A DNA stretch of 64,000 nucleotides, taken from NCBI GenBank assembly GCA_009760855.2, contig WPIO01000001.1, positions 21,048,501-21,112,500 on the forward strand. The letters run 5' to 3'. A program made the translations under genes and the position numbers. Every line of letters starts with the position of its first letter. Position 1 is the stretch's first letter. Origin of the DNA: Cristatella mucedo. Lineage: Eukaryota; Bryozoa; Phylactolaemata; Cristatellidae. This document shows, piece after piece, positions 1 through 49,482 of the stretch. The notes beneath the pieces are model-generated. The model was not told where the DNA came from, searched no databases, and saw only the letters and a program-made list of their open reading frames with translations.

Positions 1-118
1 CTCTTTGTTCATACTTATTTTACTTACTATTCTATTGCGTATCACTTTGCAGCAAATGTAAAGCGCCTAGAAAGAGATTAAGTTCTCTGAGGGTGCTTTA
101 TCAAGTGCAATATTATTA
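1..118 (+). mobile_element. LINE-C 3' tail (truncated by window edge)
   Basis: The sequence from the GCAAATGTAAAGCGCC motif through TTCTCTGAGGGTGC and a short ATT tail matches the 3' end of the LINE-C copies at 14.7 kb and 17.8 kb. Confidence 0.75.
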
Positions 119-934
119 TTACTTGTTGACAACTTTTTATGCACATGGCAGTACTAAATCCTGTGGAAGTCAGATGGACGAGAACAGGTGTGTGTGGATG
201 AGAATAGGTGTGTGCCAAGTGATCAAAAATACCATGCTAAACATCTGCATTCTAGTCAGGGTCCTTGTAGTGCTATAGAGTACTCACATGTTTGATTATT
301 TCAGATCCTTGCAATGGTAAGCACTGGCCAGGTACCGTTTTTAGTGAAACATGCATGCTATCAAACTCATATCGCGTATATGTGTAAGCGAGTCATCATT
401 CATTACCGGCTCTGCAAGTACCTCGTTTGATGAGAGCTGTAAAACCTGCCTCTGTTTTGGCCGAGATCGACTGCCTGCAACCACTCAGAGGCTATGCAAT
501 GATCAGCGCACGTCCAGTTTTATATTGTCACATTAATTGGCGTAGTTCAATAGGGCACATCGATGGACTAATGAAGTATGAGATCGGTGAGAGTCTGCCT
601 CCTGGCTACCCAAGCAAAGTAATCTGCATGATTGGTTTATCTGGCTACCCTTTGCTATGCGATAATTGCAGCAAGAACATGCTGCACGGAACTCATGTCA
701 AGCTGAACCAGCAAGAATATCTACCTCCATGCATGCAATAATAATAATAATAATAAGCAAGCCTGACGAATGAGCTCGATATGTTATGGCTCGTTTTCTT
801 CTCACTACATCATCACCTTAACGGCTTGACGAGATTAGATTTGACAACTCGAGTAATAGCACCATGCAATATGGCTGTGCAAGAGCTTTGGTCCTTATGC
901 TGTGGCAACGAAACCCGAAATTTGTTCTTGCCAA
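119..934. other. No recognised gene
   Basis: Only short chance ORFs are present (up to 104 codons), without family resemblance. It is probably intron of the receptor gene, whose upstream exons are outside the window. Confidence 0.5.
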
Positions 935-1253
935 TGTTGTGTGCGTGAGTGTTCACGTATTGCTAAACAGCAGACGACGGAACACACTGAACACAACCGA
1001 ACTCAAAAACGTTTCATCATCAACTCTCTTCTGCAAACGCTAATCTAACCGGAGCTTCCGTCATCTGCCCCTGGTATGCTTCGCTCCGATTAGCCAGCAC
1101 TGCAGTTGCTAGCGCCAGCAGAAGGAACGCTGCGCCTCGGTTGGTTATTCAAGGTCGGGGGGGGGGCACCCCCAGCCTAGTACCGGTAGACAACAACATC
1201 TAGGTGCACCACTTTCGTAGGCTGGGGTACGCATTCTCTATTCGATCTCAACA
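935..1253 (+). mobile_element. Solo-LTR-like element, copy 1
   Basis: It starts TGTTG and ends CAACA, a perfect 5-bp terminal inversion with TG...CA ends. It is flanked by CCAA on both sides. It shares several blocks with the element at 2134-2444 (GAACACAACCGAACTC, GCTAGCGCC, CCCCAGCCTAGTACCGG). It has no coding potential. Orientation is arbitrary. Confidence 0.6.
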
Positions 1254-2133
1254 CCAATTTTTTTATGCACCGAGCAGTTTGATGCAAGCAAACGTTGCTG
1301 ATTTAGCTTTTGGCTTAGCTTGTACTGCTCAATAGACTGTACTAATATTTGTCGCACAGTGTCAGCTTTCGGATAGCACTTTTCAACTAGTCAGCATGGC
1401 CGTGTTGCCTCTTTTGCTTGTAATGATGCTTAAGATGAATTCGTGCATTTACGAGCGTTTTTTATCATTGTCAACGTTGGATGCAATTTGGTGGTGCATC
1501 TTAGTATTTTGGAGAGGCTGATGGAAAGTGCCACGTTGGTACAGGATGACCAAAGCATGCAAGATGGTGAATTCTTGAACTACACGGTTATTCAAAGAAC
1601 ATTTTGACTTGTTGACCTGTGACCAGCTCTGGCTTAGTGTGCCAGCCCTCTTGGAATAAATCTATCCTTTGTTTCCCGCCGAAGCAGTACTAATTTGTTG
1701 TATCAGAATGATGAGGAAACAGCCGGCCCGTGTTTGTATGACCTGCAGCTGCAAGTGGCAGTAACTTTTCAATACAATCAGCCATAAGCAGGCAACAATG
1801 TGTTGGGCACAGCTTATTCGGGAGCTCCTTTATAATGGGCGGTGTCAGTTTCATCAGCAAGCCTGCAGATGGCATATGATAATTCAGGGACAAAAGTCTA
1901 ATTTAGGAATTGGCAGCTGGCCAAAGCAAATTGCTCATCAAGAGTGTTCACTACAACTGTACATCATAGTCAAGCTACCGTGTTGATGAGGAGCATGCCA
2001 CGGTGCCTCGTGCTAGGTATACGAGTCTCACATCGAGCCATTAAGATTGGATGCCAAAACAGCGATTCGACCTACCAACTACGCATAGTGTTGCCATGTA
2101 CCTCTCGTCGATCGTGTTTGTCAGAACTGTGAG
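1254..2133. other. Spacer between the two LTR-like elements, no gene recognised
   Basis: Only chance ORFs of 60-67 codons are present. No reverse transcriptase, gag-like or exon-like sequence was seen. Confidence 0.5.
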
Positions 2134-2444
2134 TGTTGCAAGCATGTGTGTGCGTGTATTGCTAACAACAAATGACTTAAGCACTCGGAACACAACCGAA
2201 CTCGACAACGTTTATTCAACAACTCTTCTCTGCAGACGTTAAAGCTAACGGAGCTTCTTGTGGTCTGCGCCCAGGAACACTGCACTCCGATTGGCCAGCG
2301 CCGTTGCTAGCGCCTGCAGCAGGAACGCTGCGCCTCGATTGGTCAGTCAAAATCGGGAGGGCCCCCCAGCCTAGTACCGGCAGACAACATCTGGGCGAGG
2401 CACTGTCATAGGCTGGCGTATGCATCTTTATTACGATCTCAACA
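2134..2444 (+). mobile_element. Solo-LTR-like element, copy 2
   Basis: It starts TGTTG and ends CAACA, and is flanked by a perfect 5-bp direct repeat GTGAG (2129-2133 and 2445-2449). It is related to the copy at 935-1253 over most of its length, with indels. Repeated CCAAT-type boxes (GATTGG) occur in the middle, as in many promoters or LTRs. Confidence 0.65.
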
Positions 2445-2810
2445 GTGAGGTTGCTGCGAGTACCCGAAGACCTGCCATATACAATCTCGACTCCAAGGTT
2501 TGCAGAGACTGGGTACAGAGGCTCCTGCATGCAGCTGATTTGCTTGCCAAAGCTGATGAGCTTGCAATGTGCTGCTCTTGTCGTGACTCGACTGGAGAGA
2601 CCAAGTCCCAGAATGGGTCTAGTGTGGGGTGGGCTGCAGTTAGCATCAACCGGTTAGCCTCGATGCGTTGAGCGCATGTGTGCGATGAGTTTCGACGACG
2701 TGTGGGATCTCGGCTGTCAATCAAGGCAGCAAGTCCAGGGAGTCTGGATTTGCTTCAGGCCAATGCAGCACAGCACAGTGGGCCATTCCATTCCTCGTTT
2801 TTCTTTCCAG

Positions 2811-40874
<38,064 letters not shown>

Positions 40875-41965
40875 CGATGGTGCGCTGGCGTGCTCCGATG
40901 GAGCGGCCCTCGCGGCAGCGCCGCCGGCTGAGAGATGCCGCGTGCTGTGCGGGTGCTGGCCACTGCTCAGGCATGAGTCTGCTCCAGGTCACAGGCTTTC
41001 CGCTGCTCACCGTCGGCATTCACTTGATGACGGTGCATCCGGGTTCATTAGACGTATTGAATGCTCAACGCTGTGCATTCGGTCAATGCATTCGACTATG
41101 CACGGCAGCTTTGCAGTGCTACCCTGGACGCATTCGGGTAAATGCTGCACAAAAGAAAATGGCACCGTTGCTGAGCCTGCAACTGGACCCTCACCTTACC
41201 ACTCTTGCTAAAGCAACCAGATGTTTGATGCGAGTAGAATTCACTCGCCTGTTAAGCATTACTATGCCCTCAATATACTGCAGATTTTTAATATAAAACA
41301 GTCTTTCGTCTGCCGAACTGCACACCAAAGCCGACAGAGCATGAGGCCGACAGAGTGTGCTGCTGCAGAACCGCCGGCACTAGCTGCCAAGAGCCGTCAC
41401 ACCTCAGTTGCCTCCATATGAAGATGTATTATTCTCTCGAAATGCATTCGTTGTGGTATGACCCGCACCTCTCGCTTTGGAGGTCTTGGGTTTGTGGCAG
41501 GACGTGCTCCTTTTTTTTCTAGCTCCCGATATTCACTTGGGTGGTTGGTTCAGGCTGTACAATGTGGCTAGTGGCTGAGCGACATTGCTGCCCTCTTAAT
41601 ACATTTCAGCAGGCAATAATAATATTTTTTGCTGCTCGGCTTGTCTCCCATCTGAGATGAGCTTGCTAGCCAGGCATGACTAGTAATTGCTATTGCAGCA
41701 CTGGAGCAGTAACCAGAATTTATGCTTCTGCTGCAATCCTCCCCCCCCCAATTCGTCTACCTGCTGTGGATGGATAACTCATTGGCATGCACTAACAGTA
41801 CTAATAGTGCGAGTGAACTTTTTGGTAAATTGTGTCCTGGCGTGATTTTGTTCATGAATCATGTAAGTGTTCCACGCAGCGCAATTATGTTGGCTCTCGG
41901 TACTCCAAAATCGGATGTGGTTATTTCAGCAAAGGCAACAAGTGGTGCAGTCCAAGGCTGCGCAA
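40875..41965. other. Presumed LRP1 3' UTR and intergenic DNA
   Basis: No canonical AATAAA lies close to the stop. AATATA at about 41290 is only a weak polyadenylation candidate. No other gene seen. Confidence 0.4.
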
Positions 41966-42850
41966 CAATACATTGTAGATAACATATGCTGCAATATATT
42001 GGCTACAATACATTATACTGATTTGGGTGACCATACCAATATATTGTACACTGGATTGCTTTGACAGTATCAATATATTGTACTGGATTGCTTGACAGTA
42101 TCAATATATACATAGTATAGTGCTGCAGCGACGCGACTTGTCCATGAAAGAATCTTATGTTTTATTCCAATCGATCATTGACTCATACCCAGAGTATGCC
42201 TTCCACCACTATGTTGGCAACGATGCAGATATCATCCACAGAAAAGATTTGGAAACGGCCATCGTCAAGATACAAACAAACAATGAGAACACTGACAATT
42301 CATGAAAAACGTGCTGTTGAACAATTGTTGCTGCCTGTATCTCAGGACGTGGAAAACGCTGCAGATGATTATGCTCAATTGTCTTTTGCCGAGCGATCAC
42401 TCAAACGACATGTTGAAGAGAAGAAAGCATGCAGCAAGTACACCAAAACCTGCCTCTTGCTTCCAACGTCAAATGATGAGAGAATTTTCTCCATGGCGAA
42501 GCGAGTGTTATGTACTGACCGGCGTAGTTTGCAACCCAGAACGTTGGAGGTGCTGCTTTTTCTGAATAAAAACAAGTCTGTGGAATTTGGCTCTGTTTGC
42601 ATTGATAGTGAATGAAAAATGTTCAGAGACAGCCAATGATAACGAAGAGAACGAACAGGAATATGAAGATTATTGCTGAAAGCACAGAAAAGACGTTGCA
42701 ACATACGATGTACAATATATTGCATTGGTAGGATAGAATATTACACTATATTGTATTTTTTGAATTGACTATCGTATTATATTGTATTTTGGAGTTAGAC
42801 ATTGCAATATGTTGTATTTTTGGATTAAATATTGCAATGCATTAATTGAA
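41966..42850 (+). mobile_element. hAT-like DNA transposon remnant with palindromic subterminal repeats
   Basis: The core is flanked on both sides by many copies of AATATATTGTA-like palindromes (41970-42115 and 42700-42845). On the left a ~30-bp unit with TGGATTGCTTTGACAGTAT is repeated. Exact ends and target duplication were not found. Confidence 0.6.
42120..42615 (+). pseudogene. hAT-family transposase, C-terminal dimerisation region, broken
   Basis: A first frame (42120-42305) stops at NTDNS. A second frame from about 42300 reads EKRAVEQLLLPVSQDVENAA, then LLLPTSNDERIFSMAKRVL and RTLEVLLFLNKN. The latter fits the hAT C-terminal signature (PTSn-CERLFS-RR-L-LLFL), with the Cys of CERLFS missing. 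A frameshift separates the two parts. Confidence 0.7.
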
Positions 42851-43094
42851 CATCAGAAAATCAAATGCAATAACAATATTACTGTGCCTTGGTGCAGTCA
42901 ATGCCGATGTAAGAGGGCTTTGCCTGCCGACCAACGTCAGCAAACACGATGGTGGCCTCACGTTGGCTTCCTAGTGACAAGTGCTAAGATACTTTTTGGT
43001 AGCCTTTCTGCATTTGTGCTATGAAGGGGAGACTACTCCAATCTGCTGATAGAGCCCAGGCTGCTTGCATAATCCTGTCGCAATGGTGGCTGGT

Positions 43095-43222
43095 AGGTAA
43101 TATAATAATAATGCATGGGGTTAGCATGCAAATATGGTTAGTGGCAGCATGCGCAGTGTCAGCACGTATAAGCACACAATGGACGAATCACGTGGACCAT
43201 TATGATGTTGTCGTAAGGAGCT
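43095..43222 (-). mobile_element. LINE-C 3' tail fragment
   Basis: An AATAATAAT run is followed by the GGTTAGCATGCAAATATGG tail region of LINE-C on the minus strand; it breaks off near 43222. Confidence 0.7.
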
Positions 43223-43273
43223 GCTGGTGAAAATGTTTTCGAAGCCTTTTCCATTATGGGCTACCTTTGCAAA

Positions 43274-43445
43274 TGCCGTGATGGCACACTAGGTAAGGCG
43301 GTTGCTTTCACGACCTCGGTCACGAGGTCGTGGGTTCGATTCCTGTGGTGGGCGATCCTTTATCGCCACTGCAAGCCGTGGTGATAGCCGTAAAGGTTCT
43401 TCTGTCGCTATACAAAAAGAGGCTGTTTAATCAGCTAGGATTTTT
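43274..43445 (+). mobile_element. SINE-A copy
   Basis: GATGGCACACTAGGTAAGG, B box GTGGGTTCGATTCCTG and CTGTCGCTATACAAAAAGAG are all present; the tail is T-rich. Confidence 0.82.
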
Positions 43446-43689
43446 TTTAATTTTTTATTTAAATGCAGTGACACTGCTAGAGGAGCTTCAGCTAACTATC
43501 TGCTGTGTCTCATCGATAGATTGGTGCATGAGATCCTATGCACGCAGTTTTTTCGTATTAGTATTGCTACGGATGAAATAATTACTTTGTATTTATTAGT
43601 ACTGATACAGTAGTCGGCCGAGGAATGAGCAGTCTGATCGATCGGCTCATCCTCGTCTACTTGACACTCCTGCCGACCTTCCCTCGTTT

Positions 43690-44225
43690 ATGCAGTGTGA
43701 TGCAACAGGCCGCTAGCCAAAGTCCTTGACGACATTGCACCTGCGGTTAAAGGACAGGTCCGTCCTCCACCGAGACACCCTTTTGGGTTAGAGATGACGT
43801 AAAAAGAGCAAGGAAAACTGAACGTGGATTGAGATGGCCGAAAAAAAACTCGGAACTCAATCTCAACCTCCCAAGCTACAGTCCATATTTTATAGAGAGG
43901 TAGGGGAATTGCAGACCAATTTCTCAAAATGCTAATGTCCACAGCTGACCATCTTCTTGACCGCTCCCAAGCAAGCATACAGCCCAATAATCTAAATGGT
44001 GACTTAGCATAACGTTTCTCTAAATTCTTCGTAGATAGCACGGATTATGAACTCCATATCCCAGCTGCCGGACTACTACTTCTCATCGTCCTACTCTTCT
44101 CTCACCTCCTTTTCGCATGTTTCTACTGAACTCATCGTTAAGCTTGTCTCCCAGGCTAAAAAGACCACTAGATCCTGTCCCGACAAACTCCTTATAAGGT
44201 GCATAGACGCGTTGCTGCCCACAGT
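43690..44225 (+). mobile_element. LINE-C internal fragment (between endonuclease and RT)
   Basis: Broken frames on the plus strand read DDIAPAVKGQVRPPPRHPF, NLNGDLAxRFSKFFVDSTD and CPDKLLIRCIDALLPTVTN, typical of the linker before the RT of CR1/L2-like LINEs. Confidence 0.72.
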
Positions 44226-44264
44226 AACAAATAATGAAACGTGTTCCTGGTTACCAATAAATAA

Positions 44265-44640
44265 TAACAATAATTCATTTGAAATGGCCCTCAGAAAACT
44301 CAATCTCTTTCTAGGCACTTTACATTTGCTGCAAAGGAAGCATGATCGAACGGTTGGTTAGCGGTAGCACGCTCAATGAATCATAAAAAAGAATAGCATG
44401 GTTGGGGTTGATATGCACGGGTCAGCATGCAAGTATGGTTAGCGGCAACATGCATAACCACGAAAAGGACGGATCGCATGGACCCACTAAATGCTGTCAT
44501 AAATAGGCGCGCTGTTTCTTTTTAATGTCACCAAGTCAAGAGATGTCGTGATGAAAGCAGGGAGTGAGTTCCAGGCTTTGGGAGCATACGAACTAAATGC
44601 ACGGTCTCCAAAGGATTTGAGTTTTGTACGAGGTATATCT
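44265..44640 (-). mobile_element. LINE-C 3' fragment
   Basis: The tail GCAAATGTAAAGTGCC and AGAAAGAGATTGAGTTTTC is followed on the minus strand by the SLTTF and APKAWN blocks up to 44640. It lies head-to-tail inverted next to the piece at 43.7 kb. Confidence 0.78.
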
Positions 44641-44749
44641 TTACGTCGATAGGGGCGAATATATCGTAGAAATTCGAAATAGGCAGTCTATACAAATGAA
44701 TTATATATTTTTTCAATTTTAATCGCGCCTATGTAAGATCATTTAAAAT

Positions 44750-45900
44750 TATCTACAGGCTCGCACATTGTTATCCTCTCTATTGTTGAGAGTCCTGCGC
44801 ACCTTCCCAGACGACTTACGGCAAAGCGCTCGCGGCAGTCGGGAGAGGGCTCGCGGCGAAAGCGCTCTTCCGACGTGCACGCACGCGTCGAGCTGCCTCC
44901 GAGCCGCTCATCGCGCCAGCGAATCGCCGAGGGCGAATCGAACGGCCGTCTGATCGTTGGCCCGCTAATGGTTTTGTTACAAACCTGACGTCCGGCTTCT
45001 ACGTCCGGACAGGACCAGGCCGTAAGCTCAATTAATTGGCACTAGTCTCAACCGATACATGACGACTACTGGCGACCACCTGAACCTAGCAGCGACTTGT
45101 AGGTGCCGCACCAATGCAGCCTGTATGCCGACAGTGGCAGGAACGCGGCAGCGACGAAGAGCGCTCATACCTTAGCATAGAAAGTCCATATCCACAATGT
45201 AGCCGAGTCTATTTGACAGCAACAGAGGTTCGCAGCCGTTCAACAGCGGCCGTTCAACAGCGGCCGTTCAACGTACACCAACGTTGCTGCGGCTTAGAGG
45301 TCAACCAAATCAGCTCAAATACCTACGCCAACTCCGGAAACAATTTCCTATCTCATAGCGTCGCCTTTTACGCGACCTCGGCCGCATCGCACAATCGGCC
45401 CCTCTCCAACGGGCTCGACGCGCCGCCTCAACGCACGCGCAGCGCAGTGCCGCGACGCCGCCAAGGGCCTAATTAATTATCCCGAGCCGATGCGCGCGGC
45501 AAGGGGGGGGGGCTGAGCCGCAGGCCCGCGGAATGTAGCCGACCACAGCGCCGCGCTCGCGTCCAGCAGCCGAACCAACGCGGCCGCCTATTTTCGCGCC
45601 AATTGGCGAAGGGACTTCGTTCGCAGCCAATTTTCGCGCGGAGGCCAGGCGCGCGCGACCCGTGCGAGTTCGAGGGGGCGTGCCGCGCGAGATCGTAAGC
45701 GGCGGCGAAGCTCCGCCCTTTTTTGCCTCACGAGGTCCAGGTCGACGGGCGTCGCGGAGCTGCGCGGCTAGCGATGCACGGACGAAGTGCGCGTCGAAAG
45801 TCCTTCCCGCCGAGGCCGACGTAGACACTGCAGATTGTGGCCTTTGAGGTGAGGTGCTGCTCACATCACAGCCCAACCCGGCCGTGGGTTCGAATGCCCG
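44750..45900. promoter_or_regulatory. CpG-dense island, function unknown
   Basis: CpG content is visibly far above the flanks, with many CGCG and GCGCG runs. A 14-bp unit CGTTCAACAGCGGC is repeated 2.6 times at 45237-45272. The 135-codon minus-strand ORF and other ORFs look compositional. It could be a promoter or a GC-rich repeat. Confidence 0.4.
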
Positions 45901-45990
45901 GTTAATGCAGGCCGTAAGCCAGTGCAGATTTCTCGCCGCTATGTATATGAGGCTGGCAATCGGCTGATTTCGAGTTTATTTCAGCTAGGC
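45880..45990 (+). mobile_element. SINE-A-related fragment
   Basis: It has B box GGGTTCGAATGCCC and the body CGCCGCTATGTATATGAGGC, then GGCTGATTTC, a diverged match to SINE-A. Confidence 0.55.
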
Positions 45991-47095
45991 CGCAGCTACG
46001 ACTTACAAGTATGCGCGCATTGATGAGCATGCGGCTGCGTCAGCCTATTGGTTGGCGGTGCTCTTATTTCCGGTGATTTTAGACACTAAATATCGATGCG
46101 GGTGCTGACATTCAATACTTGCCGCTCGACCCAATTGTAGTAAGATCATACTTTTAGGGATCATTTCTAAAGTATGTTTCGCCAGAACTTCAGCTAAAAC
46201 TGAGTCCAGATCGCAAACCATGATGAGGAGCGAAAGCGACCTCCTCTGAGCGCGAAGTTGACATTCGAACCCGCCGTATGGTAGTTTCGATTGTCGTTGA
46301 GGACCGTTCCTGCTGGGACTTGTTCACGGCAGGAGGGGGAGGTCGTAATCTGAGTGGTTTGCCACTATTTTATAACTGAAATAATAAGCACAATTGTTCA
46401 TTTCAGGAAACCTGTTAATTGTAGTTCACTACTAAGAGTTTTTATCTTTGTAAGACGATCCTAAAGCTTATTATTATGGTCACGTTAGTCTTTTTCCCGC
46501 CAATACTAGTCGAATTTCTTGCCACGGTCTAGCACCACCTGCTATGTAGCTGGGCTTACTGTAATAACGGCGGTAGACAATGTAAGCTTGCCGGTTCCTT
46601 GCGGTGGCTTATCAACTTCCTACTCGGTAGAGTTTCTTTTCCCCAACCCCCAGGTAGAAGCAACAAATGTAGGGATTGAGATATAGCCGAATGCGTGCCA
46701 TCCGAGAATTGCTGCTATAGCGGATCGTTATTCGACGTGAGCGTATCGCAACGTACTTACGTAATTACGCTTGTTTTTACGTATTCTTTGTCTTTCACTT
46801 GAAGTCATGTACCGTGAGGAGTCCGATATCAGGGCTCAGCCGAGGGTCTAAATTTGGGATCCGAGCTGGCCTCGCCAATTTTCCTGGCACGAATAACAAA
46901 TGTAACACAAACTAACCATCACTTGGCATTGGGTTTTTATACCATCTATACCACTATGGCATATCCGGTTCCTAATCTTTATAATTTAAGAACAGCTAAT
47001 AATCTCACGCGCCATCATTATTTGACTGACCTAGCGTTCGCAAGCTTCAGTCTGGAGGCAACGCGAAGCGTAGCTTTCCTTGGAATCTTCATGGC
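45991..47095. other. Intergenic, nothing recognised
   Basis: No ORF or repeat family could be supported here. Confidence 0.45.
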
Positions 47096-47099
47096 CCTT

Positions 47100-47990
47100 C
47101 CAAAAAGAATTTCTTAAAACTAAATGATCATAAAACCAAACTGCTGCTCATAGGACACCTTATACGTGAGACGGCTTTGCTCTTCTAATAGGTGATGCTG
47201 TTGTGCGACCATCACCACGTGCTCAAAATTTAGGTGTCGTTTTCGACAGCTGCCTCAATTTTTAAAGCTTCATTCTGAAGACTGCTTCTACAGCTAGCAT
47301 CCCTATCCAAGATGAAGAATTTGTCATTTACAGTGGCTTGCAAAAAATTTAATTAGCTCCTTAGTTGTGTCTCGGCTTGATTATTGTAATTTCCTTTTGG
47401 CTGGGCTACCAACGAAAGCTATTAGGCCATTTCAGCTGACTATGAATATAGCTGCAAGGCTAGTCTTCAAGTCCCAGAAGTTTGAGCACGTGTCTTCTTG
47501 CTAAAAGAGCTAGGATGGACGACGGTTGAGCAACAGATACAGAGTAAAGTTCTTACGCTGACCCACAAGGCCCGCTACGACTTGGCTCCTTCGTACCTAG
47601 CTGAACTGCTGCATCAGTTTCAGCCTGTTCGCGCCCTCAGGTCCTGTGTGGACAATAAATTAGCTGTCCTGTTCCTCCGCTTAAAGGCAGTTGGCGACAG
47701 AAGCTTTAGCTCTGCAGGTCCTAGACTGTGAACCCGCTTCCACAATTCCTACGAAACGACAACTACTCTCCTACTGCCGACAATGGCTCATCCTTTTCAG
47801 CGGTCTTGAGCTGCTACTTCCATGCTACTCACTACCTCAACTGCTCTGCTGACTCTGCTATGCTTCCCACTTTCTCTTTGTTGCGTGAGACGAAGTCTGT
47901 TGGCTACCGAATGCGTACCGAAAGCCGCTTAGGCTGTGAGTGCGCTATACAAAACTCTCCTGCGTAACACGCACATGGTCTTTGTGGATT
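47100..47990 (+). mobile_element. LINE-D fragment, C-terminal RT region
   Basis: Broken frames read KLNDHKTKLLLIGH, PRAQNLGVVFDSCLNF and APSYLAELLHQFQPVRALRS, then LKAVGDRSFSSAGPRL. It is a second CR1/L2-like family, distinct from LINE-C. Confidence 0.8.
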
Positions 47991-48229
47991 TACTGACGGA
48001 GATACATGCATTATACATACATACGCACATACATATATACAAAATGACTTTTCACTCGACGACCACATATTGTCTCCAATATCAAATCCGTAACTTTCCC
48101 CAACGTGAAATTGCGGAAATTCGGGCAGTACTTTTAGATATAAGGACAGCGCTGGCGAACGGGTTCATGCATACGTAACATCCTGACTGAACTAAAGCGG
48201 GCCCTGTGCTCTTTTGGCGAAGCTGTTGC

Positions 48230-48870
48230 GGTAACCTAAACGAGAGTGGCCGCTACTGTCAAAGAGAGCCCAGATTTTACTCCGAGTGCTGTGAACAGGC
48301 TGGGGATACCGCTTCCGGCAACTTCGCCGGAGGACGGATTTGCTTCATAAGTTGAGATGGCGGCGGACTTGTGCAGCGAGCCCTCGCGCCGCGCTCTCCT
48401 TGGACAGCCGAGCGCCGAGCAACCCTCCCTCACACATAGCCCGCCCGCCCCGTCCTACGGGTGTGCACTGCTTGATCCAAGTTGGACCAGGCGACGCACC
48501 TCGTCATGTTGTAAGAGTGAGGTGTGCCGGCACGGAGCCTCGTAGCAGCCCGATGAAAGGTCATCGTATTCTTTTCGCCCGAATCGCGTCACTGTTACTG
48601 AGCTCACGCCGAGTCCCAATTAGACAGTCCGTTAGCTACAGACGTCTTGGTGGGCGGAGCGCAGGGTCCGCTGGCTCCCAGGCGCCTCGTGATATCGGCA
48701 GGTCATCCCTGCAGCGGGGGCCATACATGGTAACCGGCGCACCGGCTGGCTGCAGCGCGGGTTCAGCGCTAACAAAAGCGGAAGCGCAAGATCACCACGT
48801 GCTTGGATCCATTATTCCTTTTTGTGATCGCTTCCGGCTCGTCGGCACCTGCCGGTCACCAGTTGCAGGT
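48230..48870 (+). promoter_or_regulatory. Possible promoter or 5' exon region upstream of OLA1
   Basis: The block is moderately GC-rich. An ATGGCGGCGGAC start at 48357 opens a 62-codon frame, with a donor-like GTAAGA at 48511. Splicing it to the site before the OLA1 ATG would be out of frame, so at most it is a 5'-UTR exon or a different gene. Confidence 0.3.
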
Positions 48871-49381
48871 TAGGGCTAGCAGTTTTTTAGGATTACACTT
48901 GGCCATGCTGGCTCCTTATTTATGAAACGTTCGCCTCGATGTGGAGCCGTGTTTTGGTCGCAGACAAGGCATAAGCAGCGTGTTGATTGCACTCTGTTCG
49001 TAGTCGGCCGGTTGTGGGCTATTGGCTTTCCCATGTGGGAGACCGTTGCCAATTCACGTGGCGGATGCAAAGTCATGCTCAATAATAAAAGATTGTGAAG
49101 AATGGTCTCAAATAGGTGCATTTGATTTCCACAACAAGGTGTTGGCGTAACTATTGTCTGCAGTCCTATTAAGCCCGTCAGTTTTGGATGGCCGTGGTTG
49201 CTTTCGGTTGGACTTTATTGCATTGTGACCACTTTTCGGAGTCTGAGACCACTGACCCTGAGACCAATTTTTGCTACCATTTTTTGATGAAAGCGCCATA
49301 GTTTCAGAATGAGCTTCTGATGCGTGGTTTTACTGCTTTAACCGAGGCTTCTTCAGTTCTTCCTTGACGTGATTTTGCAGT

Positions 49382-49482
49382 ATGCCACCAAAGAAGAAGG
49401 ATGACGAGGAAGAGACACCTCTACTTATTGGTCGCTTATCGACGAACCTTAAATGTGGTATCGTTGGTTTGCCGAACGTTGG
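49382..49482 (+). CDS. OLA1: OLA1 exon 1
   Basis: It begins [11 protein letters not shown] and ends inside the P-loop (GLPNVG), phase 2, donor GTAAGT. The acidic and lysine-rich start matches animal OLA1. Confidence 0.94.

Noticed and set aside
935-2449. A single LTR retrotransposon with two LTRs
   Set aside because: The outer flanks do not form a shared duplication, each unit has its own, and the 880-bp interior has no retroviral coding sequence.
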